From Streptomyces sp. cf386 (GTDB lineage: Bacteria > Actinomycetota > Actinomycetes > Streptomycetales > Streptomycetaceae), in assembly GCF_900103585.1 (NCBI RefSeq), contig NZ_FNHV01000017.1, positions 65,471 through 129,470 on the forward strand: DNA of 64,000 bases. The letters run 5' to 3'. A program made the translations under genes and the position numbers. The notes beneath the pieces are model-generated. The model did not search any database and had not been told where the DNA came from. It saw only the letters and a program-made list of their open reading frames with translations. This document shows positions 23,751 through 31,180 of this stretch, piece by piece; within the stretch, counting starts at the first letter, position 1, and every line of letters starts with the position of its first letter.

Positions 23751-24863
23751 GTGGACGTGCAGAAGAAGCTCGACGAGATCGTCGCCTCGGTCTCCGGCGC
23801 CCGGTCGATGCCCATGTCGGCCTCGTGCGTGGTCAACCGCGCCGAACTGCTCGCGATGCTCGAACAGGTCCGTGAGGCCCTGCCCGGCTCCCTCGCCCAG
23901 GCCCAGGAGCTGATCGGCGGCCGAGAGCAGATGGTCGAGCAGGCCCGCCAGGAGGCGGAGCGGATCATTCAGGGCGCACACGCCGAGCGCGGCTCGCTGA
24001 TCTCCGACACCGAGGTCGCCCGCCGCTCCCAGGCCGAGGGGGAGCGTCTCCTCGCCGAGGCCCGCAAGGAGGCCGAGGACGTCCGCGCGGAGGCCGACGA
24101 CTACGTCGACTCCAAGCTCGCCAACTTCGAGGTCGTCCTCACCAAGACCCTCGGTTCCGTCGGCCGCGGCCGGGAGAAGCTCCTCGGCACCGGCCCCGGC
24201 ACCGACGAGCAGGGCTACGAGGACGAGGACGCCCCCGAGCGCAGCCACGACCCGGAGACCCTGCGCCGCACGGCCGACGAGTACGTCGACGCCAAGCTCG
24301 GCGCCTTCGAGGCGGTGCTGGCGAAGACCCTGGAGGCGGTCGGCCGCGGCCGACAGAAGCTGCACGGCCGTATCGCCACCGACGACCTGGGCTCCCTCGC
24401 CGACGACGCCACCACCGTCCAGCACTCCAGCGACGCCGACTACCTCGCCGACCTGGCCGCCCTCGCGGAGCGGGACACCCCAGCGGCTCCGGCGGCCCCG
24501 GCCGAGCAGCCGGCCGTACCGGCGCAGCCGCAGTACGACCCGCAGGTCGCGCAGCCGGCGTACGGCTACCAGCAGCAGGGCGCGGATCCGTACGGCGGCT
24601 ACCAGCAGGGCTACGGCGGCCAGCAGGACGCGTACGGCTACCAGCAAGCCGATCCCTACTCCCCCACCTCCGGCTACGCTCCGGCGGGAGGTGCCCCCTT
24701 CCAGGGCTACGCCCCCCAGCAGGCCGCCTACGACCCGAACCAGGTCCCGCAGCAGACCGCGCAGGGCGACCAGGGCTACGCCCTCGACGAGACCAGCCTC
24801 TTCGACACGAGCATGATCAGCGCGGAGCAGTTGCGGGCCTACGAGCAGGGGCGCGGCCAGTAG
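23751..24863 (+). CDS. SepIVA/DivIVA-like coiled-coil protein
   Basis: The 370-residue acidic protein has an N-terminal segment with predicted coiled coil (about 35-145), an internal duplicated block (ADDYVDSKLANFEVVLTKTL at 115-134 and ADEYVDAKLGAFEAVLAKTL at 175-194) and a C-terminal Gln/Tyr/Gly/Pro-rich tail (about 255-345). Mycobacterial SepIVA, a DivIVA-domain protein needed for division and polar growth, lies in the same coaD-DUF177-rpmF context. I therefore infer a cytoplasmic scaffold at growth or division sites. The GTG at 23751 begins MDVQKKLDEIVASV. Confidence 0.8.
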   Translation: MDVQKKLDEIVASVSGARSMPMSASCVVNRAELLAMLEQVREALPGSLAQAQELIGGREQMVEQARQEAERIIQGAHAERGSLISDTEVARRSQAEGERLLAEARKEAEDVRAEADDYVDSKLANFEVVLTKTLGSVGRGREKLLGTGPGTDEQGYEDEDAPERSHDPETLRRTADEYVDAKLGAFEAVLAKTLEAVGRGRQKLHGRIATDDLGSLADDATTVQHSSDADYLADLAALAERDTPAAPAAPAEQPAVPAQPQYDPQVAQPAYGYQQQGADPYGGYQQGYGGQQDAYGYQQADPYSPTSGYAPAGGAPFQGYAPQQAAYDPNQVPQQTAQGDQGYALDETSLFDTSMISAEQLRAYEQGRGQ

Positions 24864-25001
24864 GCCACCACCGGATTGGGCCGTGAGCGAAAGGTCCAGT
24901 ATCCTGGCTCTTCGGTCGCGCGTACGTCCGCGATCAAAGCTGCCCGGGAACACCGCAGGGCAGTGACCCTCTGAGCTCAGCAGATCGAAAGCAGGAATGG
25001 C

Positions 25002-25643
25002 GTGACAGCCCGCCTCGACCACCGCAACCCTCTCGTGTTCGACACACACGAGCTGGGTCGGCGGCCCGGTGCGCTGCAGCGCCTGACTCGCGAGATCGAC
25101 GCCCCCAAGGACTTCGGTATCCAGGGAGTCGTCGGAGTGCCGGAAGGCGCCCCGGTGGAGCTCGAACTCCGGCTCGAGTCGGTCATGGAAGGGGTGCTTG
25201 TCACAGGCACCGCCCGTGCACAGGCCGAGGGGGAGTGCGTAAGGTGTCTGGAGCCGCTTCAGCTCGACGTCGAAGCGGAATTCCAGGAGATGTTCTCGTA
25301 CCCTGACGCCGACGACCGGGGCCGCGTTCACCACGCGGAACCCGGCGACGACGCCGAGGACGACGAGGACAGGCTCTTTCTCGAGGACGGCATGTTCGAC
25401 CTCGAACCCGTGCTGCGTGATGCGGTGGTGCTCGCACTGCCGATGCAGCCGGTGTGCCAGGAAGACTGCCAGGGACTGTGCGCCGAGTGCGGCGTGCGTC
25501 TCGCGGACGACCCGGACCACCATCATGACGCCGTCGACATCCGTTGGGCGGCACTGCAGGGACTCGCCGGTTCACTCGGAGACGGCGAGAAGGACGAGAT
25601 GAGCGGCGCCGAACCGGGCGTCGACGAGAAGCAGGAGAAGTAG
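25002..25643 (+). CDS. DUF177 (YceD) family protein
   Basis: The 213-residue protein is of the DUF177/YceD family, typically co-transcribed with rpmF and implicated in ribosome assembly or 23S rRNA metabolism in bacteria and plants. It has two cysteine pairs, GECVRCLEPL near residue 77 and CQEDCQGLCAECG near 155, likely a metal site. The C-terminus is acidic and extended. rpmF starts only 2 bp after its stop. Confidence 0.88.
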   Translation: MTARLDHRNPLVFDTHELGRRPGALQRLTREIDAPKDFGIQGVVGVPEGAPVELELRLESVMEGVLVTGTARAQAEGECVRCLEPLQLDVEAEFQEMFSYPDADDRGRVHHAEPGDDAEDDEDRLFLEDGMFDLEPVLRDAVVLALPMQPVCQEDCQGLCAECGVRLADDPDHHHDAVDIRWAALQGLAGSLGDGEKDEMSGAEPGVDEKQEK

Positions 25644-25645
25644 CC

Positions 25646-25819
25646 GTGGCTGTTCCGAAGCGGAAGATGTCGCGCAGCAACACGCGCCACCGCCGGTCGC
25701 AGTGGAAGGCTGCGGTCCCCACCCTGGTTGCGTGCGAGCGCTGCCACGAGCCCAAGCAGCAGCACATCGCGTGCCCCTCGTGCGGCACCTACAACAAGCG
25801 CCAGGTCCTCGAGGTCTGA
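25646..25819 (+). CDS. rpmF: 50S ribosomal protein L32 (zinc-ribbon form)
   Basis: The 57-residue protein begins MAVPKRKMSRSNTRHRRS and has CERC...CPSC, the zinc-binding C+ form. The GTG at 25646 is 2 bp after the DUF177 stop, with GGAGAAG as the ribosome-binding site inside the preceding gene. rnc follows closely. Confidence 0.96.
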   Translation: MAVPKRKMSRSNTRHRRSQWKAAVPTLVACERCHEPKQQHIACPSCGTYNKRQVLEV

Positions 25820-25838
25820 GCGGCTGGTGAGAGGCACT

Positions 25839-26639
25839 GTGTCCACGCCTAAGAAGAACGCTGCGGACAACACAGCCTCGTCCCACACGCTGTTGGAAGG
25901 GCGGCTCGGGTACAAGCTCGAGTCCGCCCTTCTGGTGCGTGCGCTGACCCACCGTTCCTACGCGTACGAGAACGGCGGTCTGCCGACCAACGAGCGTCTG
26001 GAGTTCCTCGGGGACTCCGTCCTCGGCCTCGTGGTCACGGACACGCTGTACCGCACCCACCCCGATCTGCCCGAAGGCCAGCTGGCCAAGCTTCGGGCCG
26101 CGGTGGTCAACTCGCGTGCGCTGGCGGAGGTGGGCCGTGGGCTCGACCTGGGTTCCTTCATCCGGCTCGGCCGTGGTGAAGAAGGCACGGGCGGCCGGGA
26201 CAAGGCGTCCATCCTCGCCGACACCCTGGAAGCGGTGATCGGCGCGGTCTATCTCGACCAGGGACTGGACTCGGCGGCGGAGCTGGTGCACCGCCTGTTC
26301 GACCCCTTGATCGAGAAGTCCTCGAACCTCGGAGCCGGCTTGGACTGGAAGACCAGTCTCCAGGAGCTCACTGCGACCGAGGGGCTCGGTGTGCCCGAGT
26401 ACCTGGTCACGGAGACAGGCCCCGACCACGAGAAGACCTTCACTGCTGCCGCCCGCGTCGGAGGCGTCTCGTACGGCACCGGCACCGGCCGCAGCAAGAA
26501 GGAGGCGGAGCAGCAGGCCGCGGAATCCGCGTGGCGGTCCATCCGGGCCGCGGCGGACGAGCGCGCCAAGAAGGCGAAGGCGGCAGCGGATGCCGCCGAG
26601 CCCGAGCCCGATGCCGACGCGCCGTCGGCCTCCGCCTGA
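25839..26639 (+). CDS. rnc: ribonuclease III
   Basis: This is a double-stranded-RNA endonuclease for rRNA and mRNA processing; in S. coelicolor the orthologue is AbsB, a global control point for antibiotic genes. The 266-residue product has the signature ERLEFLGDSVL near residue 44, the second acidic cluster DTLEAVIGAVYLDQG near 127, and a C-terminal dsRNA-binding domain (about 165-240) followed by a low-complexity acidic tail. The GTG at 25839 (MSTPKKNAADN) has GAGAGG before it; GTG 25827 would add four residues. Confidence 0.95.
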   Translation: MSTPKKNAADNTASSHTLLEGRLGYKLESALLVRALTHRSYAYENGGLPTNERLEFLGDSVLGLVVTDTLYRTHPDLPEGQLAKLRAAVVNSRALAEVGRGLDLGSFIRLGRGEEGTGGRDKASILADTLEAVIGAVYLDQGLDSAAELVHRLFDPLIEKSSNLGAGLDWKTSLQELTATEGLGVPEYLVTETGPDHEKTFTAAARVGGVSYGTGTGRSKKEAEQQAAESAWRSIRAAADERAKKAKAAADAAEPEPDADAPSASA

Positions 26640-26653
26640 CCGAACAGCGCGAT

Positions 26654-26700
26654 CCGAGCGCCCGCCCCAGCCAGGCCATGGCCACGGGGCGGGCGCTCGG
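26654..26700. terminator. rnc terminator
   Basis: CCGAGCGCCCGCCCC (26654-26668) pairs perfectly with 26686-26700. The loop contains a small GGCCATGGCC palindrome. It separates the DUF177-rpmF-rnc unit from mutM. Confidence 0.85.
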
Positions 26701-26732
26701 TCCATACCCGACAGGTGTGTACGGGGGATCCC

Positions 26733-27593
26733 ATGCCCGAGTTGCCCGAGGTCGAGGTCGTCAGGCGCGGCTTGGAGCGGTGGGTCGCCCACCGCACCGT
26801 CGCCGACGCCGAGGTGCTGCACCCGCGTGCCGTGCGCAGGCATCTCGCCGGGGCGGACGACTTCGCGCACCGCCTCAAGGGCCACCGCGTCGGCACACCG
26901 AGCCGCCGCGGCAAGTACCTGTGGCTGCCCCTGGAGGACACGGACCAGTCGATCCTGGCGCACCTCGGCATGAGCGGCCAGCTGCTGGTGCAGCCGCACA
27001 CCGCGCCCGACGAGAAGCACCTCAGGATCCGGGTGCGGTTCGCGGACGCCGTTGACACCGAGCTGCGCTTCGTCGACCAACGCACCTTCGGCGGCCTGTC
27101 GTTGCACGACAACACTCCCGACGGATTGCCCGACGTCATCGCGCACATCGCCCGCGACCCGCTCGACCCGCTCTTCGACGACGAGGCCTTCCACCAGGCC
27201 CTGCGCCGCAAGCGCACGACCATCAAACGGGCCCTGCTCGACCAGTCGTTGATCAGCGGCGTCGGCAACATCTATGCGGACGAGGCCCTTTGGCGCGCCC
27301 GCCTCCACTACGACCGCCCGACCGCGACCTTCACACGTCCCCGCAGCCTCGAACTCCTGGGCCACGTAAGGGACGTCATGAACGCCGCCCTCGCGGTGGG
27401 CGGCACCAGCTTCGACAGCCTCTACGTCAACGTCAACGGCGAGTCGGGCTACTTCGACCGGTCGCTGGACGCGTACGGCCGTGAGGGACTGCCGTGCAAG
27501 CGGTGCGGCACGCCGATGCGCCGACGGCCCTGGATGAACCGGTCCAGCTACTTCTGCCCGAAGTGTCAGAGGGTGCCGCGCGTCTCGTCGTAG
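26733..27593 (+). CDS. mutM: formamidopyrimidine-DNA glycosylase
   Basis: This enzyme excises 8-oxoguanine and formamidopyrimidines. The 286-residue protein starts MPELPEVEVVRRGLERW with catalytic P2 and E3 after Met removal. It has H2TH residues around GVGNIYADEALW and an intact C-terminal zinc finger CKRCGTPMRRRPWMNRSSYF followed by CPKC. The ATG at 26733 is required for the catalytic N-terminus. Its last 28 bp overlap the convergent HxlR gene. Confidence 0.96.
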   Translation: MPELPEVEVVRRGLERWVAHRTVADAEVLHPRAVRRHLAGADDFAHRLKGHRVGTPSRRGKYLWLPLEDTDQSILAHLGMSGQLLVQPHTAPDEKHLRIRVRFADAVDTELRFVDQRTFGGLSLHDNTPDGLPDVIAHIARDPLDPLFDDEAFHQALRRKRTTIKRALLDQSLISGVGNIYADEALWRARLHYDRPTATFTRPRSLELLGHVRDVMNAALAVGGTSFDSLYVNVNGESGYFDRSLDAYGREGLPCKRCGTPMRRRPWMNRSSYFCPKCQRVPRVSS

Positions 27594-27967
27594 TGCCGGC
27601 GTGCGTCGAGCACGTCGTCCATCTGCCCCTCCACGAAGTGGATGAGGCTCAGCAGCCGCTCGGCGACCCCGCGCCCGAGTGCCGTCAGCTCGTAGTCGAC
27701 CCGCGGCGGGTTGGTCGGCTGGGCCTCGCGGTGCACCAGGCCGTCCCGCTCCAGGGCGTGCAGCGTCTGGGACAGCATCTTCTCGCTGACGCCGTCGACA
27801 CGGCGACGCAGTTCGTTGAAGCGCAGCGAGCCCTCGTAGAGGGCGCCGAGCGTGAGCCCGCCCCAGCGGCCCGTGACGTGCTCCAGCGTGCCGCGCGAGG
27901 GACAGGCCTTGGCGAACACGTCGTACGGGAGGTCCTGCGCCTCCATGCGCTCCTGCGTGGTGTCCAT
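27566..27967 (-). CDS. HxlR-family transcriptional regulator
   Basis: The 133-residue winged-helix protein has CPSRGTLEHVTGRWGGLTLGAL at residues 22-43 (HxlR first helix with the redox-responsive-type cysteine at 22), FNELRRRVDGVSEKMLSQTL as recognition helix and LVHREAQPTNPPRVDYELT as wing. It is divergent from a flavodoxin-like oxidoreductase with a perfect dyad between them, the classic HxlR-reductase pairing for aldehyde or quinone stress. It overlaps the end of mutM by 28 bp. Confidence 0.92.
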   Translation of the reverse strand: MDTTQERMEAQDLPYDVFAKACPSRGTLEHVTGRWGGLTLGALYEGSLRFNELRRRVDGVSEKMLSQTLHALERDGLVHREAQPTNPPRVDYELTALGRGVAERLLSLIHFVEGQMDDVLDARRHYDETRGTL

Positions 27968-28006
27968 GGCGCTAGCGTACTCGCAGGCAGCGCTAACCGG
28001 GAGGTT

Positions 28007-28027
28007 GCACTAACCAGAAGTTAGTGC
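28007..28027. promoter_or_regulatory. perfect dyad operator for HxlR
   Basis: GCACTAAC (28007-28014) and GTTAGTGC (28020-28027) are perfect 8-bp inverted repeats around CAGAA. A further degenerate half-site, GCGCTAACC, lies near 27990. Spacing and position between the divergent HxlR and oxidoreductase genes fit an HxlR operator. Confidence 0.75.
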
Positions 28028-28074
28028 TTTCCTTTCGTCATCGCCAGTGAGCTGCCTATTTCGGGAGTACGTAC

Positions 28075-28665
28075 GTGACCACCCCTGTTGTCTCCATCGC
28101 CTACCACTCCGGCTACGGCCACACCGCTGTCATCGCCGAGGCCGTACGCACCGGTGCCGTCGAGGCCGGTGCCGAGGTGCACCTGATCAAGGTGGACGAG
28201 ATCACCGAGGAGCAGTGGGCCACCCTCGACGGCTCGGACGCCATCGTGTTCGGCTCGCCGACCTACATGGGCACCGCGTCCGGCGCCTTCCACGTCTTCG
28301 CGGAGGCCACCTCGAAGCGCTGGGCCGAGCAGGCCTGGACGGACAAGCTGGCCGCGGGCTTCACCAACTCCGCCTCCAAGAGCGGCGACAAGCTGCACAC
28401 CCTGCAGTTCTTCCAGATCCTGGCCGCCCAGCTCGGCATGCACTGGATCAACCTCGGCCTGCTCCCCGGCTGGAACAACAGCGCGGGTTCCGAGAATGAC
28501 CTCAACCGCCTCGGCGTCTTCACCGGCGCCGCCGCCCAGACCAACGCCGACCAGGGGCCGGAGGCCGTCCACAAGGCCGACGTCGCGACGGCCGAGCACC
28601 TGGGGCGCCGGGTGGCCGAGACGGCGAAGGTGTTCGCGCACGGGCGGGCCGCGGTCGCCGCGTAA
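28075..28665 (+). CDS. flavodoxin-like NAD(P)H:quinone oxidoreductase (WrbA family)
   Basis: The 196-residue protein has a flavodoxin fold: IAYHSGYGHTAVIAEAV (FMN phosphate loop) at residues 8-24, FGSPTYMGTASGAFHVF near 60, and a C-terminal FMN-isoalloxazine segment. It probably reduces quinones by two electrons. It is cytoplasmic and starts at GTG 28075. Regulation by the divergent HxlR protein through the dyad at 28007-28027 is likely. Confidence 0.88.
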   Translation: MTTPVVSIAYHSGYGHTAVIAEAVRTGAVEAGAEVHLIKVDEITEEQWATLDGSDAIVFGSPTYMGTASGAFHVFAEATSKRWAEQAWTDKLAAGFTNSASKSGDKLHTLQFFQILAAQLGMHWINLGLLPGWNNSAGSENDLNRLGVFTGAAAQTNADQGPEAVHKADVATAEHLGRRVAETAKVFAHGRAAVAA

Positions 28666-28681
28666 GAGCAGGAGTACGACG

Positions 28682-28716
28682 AGGGGCTCCCACCCGGTCA
28701 CCGGTTGGGAGCCCCT
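28682..28716. terminator. bidirectional terminator after WrbA-like gene and CAP gene
   Basis: AGGGGCTCCCA (28682-28692) pairs with TGGGAGCCCCT (28706-28716), with an internal CCGG-TCA-CCGG stem, between convergent genes. Confidence 0.85.
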
Positions 28717-28730
28717 AGCCGTACGTGGTG

Positions 28731-29897
28731 CTAGTACCCGAAGTCCTGCGTCCACCAAGGCCCGCCGGAGCCGAAGTGCACGCCGACCCCCAGCGTCTTG
28801 AAGTCGCAGTTCAGGATGTTGGCCTTGTGGCCCGGGCTGTTCATCCAGGCCTCCATCACGGCCGCCGCGTCAGCCTGGCCGCGGGCTATGTTCTCGCCGC
28901 CGAGGTCGACTATGCCGGCCTGCGCGGCCCGGTCCCAGGGGGAGGCCCCGTCGGGGTCGGTGTGGTCGAAGAAGCCCCGCTCGGCCATGGCCTCGCTGAA
29001 GTCCTGGGCCAGATCGGCCAGCGCGCTGTTGGCGGAGACCGCGCTGCAGCCCACCTTCGCGCGCTCCTCGTTGACCAGGCTCAGCACCTCGGCCGCGGCG
29101 GCGGACTGCGCGGACACCGCCACCGGGTCGGTGGTCTTCTCCTTCTCCGGCTTCTTCTCCGGCGCCTTCGTGGCCGCACGGGAAGGCGTTTCCTTCGGCT
29201 TCTCGCTGGGTGTCGCCGACGGCTTCTTCGACGGGGTCTTCGTCGGCGCTGCCGACGACATCGACGGGGCCGGAGAGCTGGGCCGCTGGACGTCGCGGCT
29301 CGTCGAGCCGCCGTCCTCGTGGCTCTCGGCGCTGCCGGAGGTGCCGCCCTGCTCGCTGGGGGAGTTGGTGGGGGTGTCCGCGGCCTGCACCCGGTCCGCG
29401 CTGCTGCCCCCGCCGAGCTGGTAGTTGTCGATGCCGGGCACGACGCCCGTGGCGACCGCGACGGTGCCCAGGGCGACCGCGGCGGAGACGCCGAGCAGCC
29501 CGGTCTTCACCGGAGCCGCGGCCTTCTTCTTACGGCGACGGTGCGAGCCCCCGGGTCGCCGTGAGCCGGCGTCCGGTGTGAAGCCGCCGCTGTGGAAGAC
29601 CGCGGTGGCCGGGCCCGCGTCGGAGTCGTTCATGGACGCGGCGTCGCTCGGGAAGGTCGTGGGGCCGGTGATCCGGTCGTAGTCGTCGTCCGAGGCGAAG
29701 AGGTAGGCGTCACTCTTCGCGTAGGCCTCGGCGTACGCCTCCGGGTTCAGATAGGGCGCGATGCCCATCGTGGGTCTGTCACTCGCGTACGAGTCCAGGG
29801 GGTCGTGGCTCTCCGTATAGGAGCCGTCCGTGTGTGTGACCCCCGTGGCGCGGCCCCTGGCGGCGCGGCCGGCGGCGGAGCGTCGGTGGCGTCCCAT
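28731..29897 (-). CDS. membrane-anchored CAP/SCP-domain protein
   Basis: The 388-residue protein has a long cytoplasmic N-terminus with a basic RRRKKK patch (about 118-124) followed by one hydrophobic segment (about 131-152). A Ser/Thr/Pro/Lys-rich extracellular linker (about 165-255) and a C-terminal CAP (SCP/PR-1) domain (about 265-388) follow, with GENIARGQADAAAVMEAWMNSPGHKANIL. The CAP domain retains typical His/Glu residues. The biochemical role of bacterial CAP proteins is unsettled. The type II topology is inferred. Confidence 0.87.
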   Translation of the reverse strand: MGRHRRSAAGRAARGRATGVTHTDGSYTESHDPLDSYASDRPTMGIAPYLNPEAYAEAYAKSDAYLFASDDDYDRITGPTTFPSDAASMNDSDAGPATAVFHSGGFTPDAGSRRPGGSHRRRKKKAAAPVKTGLLGVSAAVALGTVAVATGVVPGIDNYQLGGGSSADRVQAADTPTNSPSEQGGTSGSAESHEDGGSTSRDVQRPSSPAPSMSSAAPTKTPSKKPSATPSEKPKETPSRAATKAPEKKPEKEKTTDPVAVSAQSAAAAEVLSLVNEERAKVGCSAVSANSALADLAQDFSEAMAERGFFDHTDPDGASPWDRAAQAGIVDLGGENIARGQADAAAVMEAWMNSPGHKANILNCDFKTLGVGVHFGSGGPWWTQDFGY

Positions 29898-30049
29898 GTT
29901 CTGGCCTTCCTCGTCCGTGCGGTCTCAACGTCCTCACAGAACTCACTCGATCGTGTGAGTTTCATATGGGATTCATTGGGTGGGGACGGTACCGCATGGC
30001 GCCCGGGGAGGAAGTGCCCGGAGAGACATTGGCCCGTTAGGTTGCAGTC

Positions 30050-30331
30050 ATGAGCGAGGATGTACGGCTGGTCGCCTGGGTGCGTGGACGCGTCCAAGGT
30101 GTGGGTTTTCGCTGGTTCACGCGGGCCAAGGCCCTCGAGATCGGCGACCTGAGTGGTTTTGCTCTCAATTTGGACGACGGACGCGTCCAGGTGGTCGCGG
30201 AGGGCTCGCGGACGGGCTGTGAGGGACTTCTGGACTGGCTTCAGGGCAACGACACGCCCGGGCGGGTGGACGGTGTCACCGAGATCTGGGACACACCTCG
30301 CGGGGGTTACGACGGCTTCGCGATCCGCTGA
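30050..30331 (+). CDS. acyP: acylphosphatase
   Basis: The 93-residue enzyme hydrolyses acyl phosphates. The signature VRGRVQGVGFRWFTR (residues 11-25) holds the catalytic arginine, and the expected Asn is in GFALNLDDGRVQVVAEG near residue 40. The ATG at 30050 starts MSEDVRLVAW. Confidence 0.94.
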   Translation: MSEDVRLVAWVRGRVQGVGFRWFTRAKALEIGDLSGFALNLDDGRVQVVAEGSRTGCEGLLDWLQGNDTPGRVDGVTEIWDTPRGGYDGFAIR

Positions 30332-30714
30332 GCCGATTCTGTAAAGCGGGCCTGGCACAAGCGGAGGGATCTGCCACCGGCAACTGCCCCGAGCAGAAAG
30401 AAGCAGGTGGTTGCCAATAACCCCCTTGCAGTGGCAGGCTCCGCAGATAAGGATGATCGCCACGCCCCGAGGGGCCCGCAGGAGTCGTCGCACCGCTGCT
30501 TTCCGGCCGTGCGCCCCCGGGTTACCCACCGATACGGGGCGTGATCGTGTTGACCGTCAAACTTTTTGGTGAGACGCTGAAAGCCCCGCGCACCTTAGCT
30601 GTTTGGCATGGCTGAACGGCAGTACAACTCCAGGCCTGCCAAGCAACCGCGGGTGCGATTCCCTCACGACCCACACCGCTTCGGTCGGTCACTCAGTGTG
30701 GAGGACCATCCATC
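30332..30714. other. 383-bp intergenic region with structured segments
   Basis: No convincing gene is visible. It contains potential pairing GGCAAC (30380s) with GTTGCC (30410s), a possible -35 TTGACC near 30549, and a stretch near 30608-30680 with a tRNA-like T-arm (GGGTGCGATTCCC) but no closing acceptor stem. CCACAC and GTGTGG flank the last 30 bp before the downstream ribosome-binding site GGAGGA. A structured 5' leader or small RNA is possible but not demonstrated. Confidence 0.4.
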
Positions 30715-30918
30715 ATGGCAAAGGCGCTTCTCGGTTACGTCGGCGGCTCCGACCCTCGACTCCTCGCCGAGATGCGACGGCTCCAGCAGCGTGTCCAGGA
30801 CCTGGAATCCGAGCTTGGACGGATCCAGGCGGAGAACGACGCGCTGACGGCTGCCGCTTCTCACGACAGGATCATGGAGAGCATCGACGCACACCAGGCG
30901 GAGCCTGCGCTCACCTGA
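30715..30918 (+). CDS. small coiled-coil protein upstream of smc
   Basis: The 67-residue product (MAKALLGYVGGSDPRLLAEM) has a clear heptad pattern, MRRLQQRVQDLESELGRIQAEN, forming one amphipathic coiled coil at about 20-46. GGAGGA about 9 nt before the ATG is a good ribosome-binding site. It is followed by a strong terminator and then smc. Function unknown; I recall the same small gene in other Streptomyces at this spot. Confidence 0.82.
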   Translation: MAKALLGYVGGSDPRLLAEMRRLQQRVQDLESELGRIQAENDALTAAASHDRIMESIDAHQAEPALT

Positions 30919-31028
30919 TCACTGCATCGCTCCACAACAGCACCAGCAGTGGTTGGGCGGCCCGTATCAACCGCTAAGTTCAACCACTAAGTTGTCAAAC
31001 GGCTGGCCAGTCAGCCGAAAGAAGTTGC

Positions 31029-31057
31029 AAGGGACGCTTCGGCGTCCCTTCTTTCTT
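31029..31057 (+). terminator. intrinsic terminator before smc
   Basis: AAGGGACGC-TTCG-GCGTCCCTT (31029-31050) is a perfect 9-bp stem with a UUCG loop, followed by CTTTCTT. This is one of the few classical T-tailed terminators in the window. Confidence 0.9.
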
Positions 31058-31180
31058 GCCCCCGACTTAATGCCCCGCGCATCCTTTCACCCTCTTTAAC
31101 GTCTGGTGTGCCCTGCACGTTCACCGGTGAAACCGTGGGTTCATGGAGCGAGACATCCCCGGAAGGTAGAGTCCAGCGGC

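Noticed and set aside
30600..30690. tRNA-like sequence (T-arm GGGTGCGATTCCC and D-arm-like GGCTGAACGGCAGT) upstream of the small coiled-coil gene
   Set aside because: The 5' and 3' ends do not form a 7-bp acceptor stem, the T-stem is interrupted and the anticodon stem does not pair, so it is at best a decayed relic. It is mentioned only in the intergenic entry.
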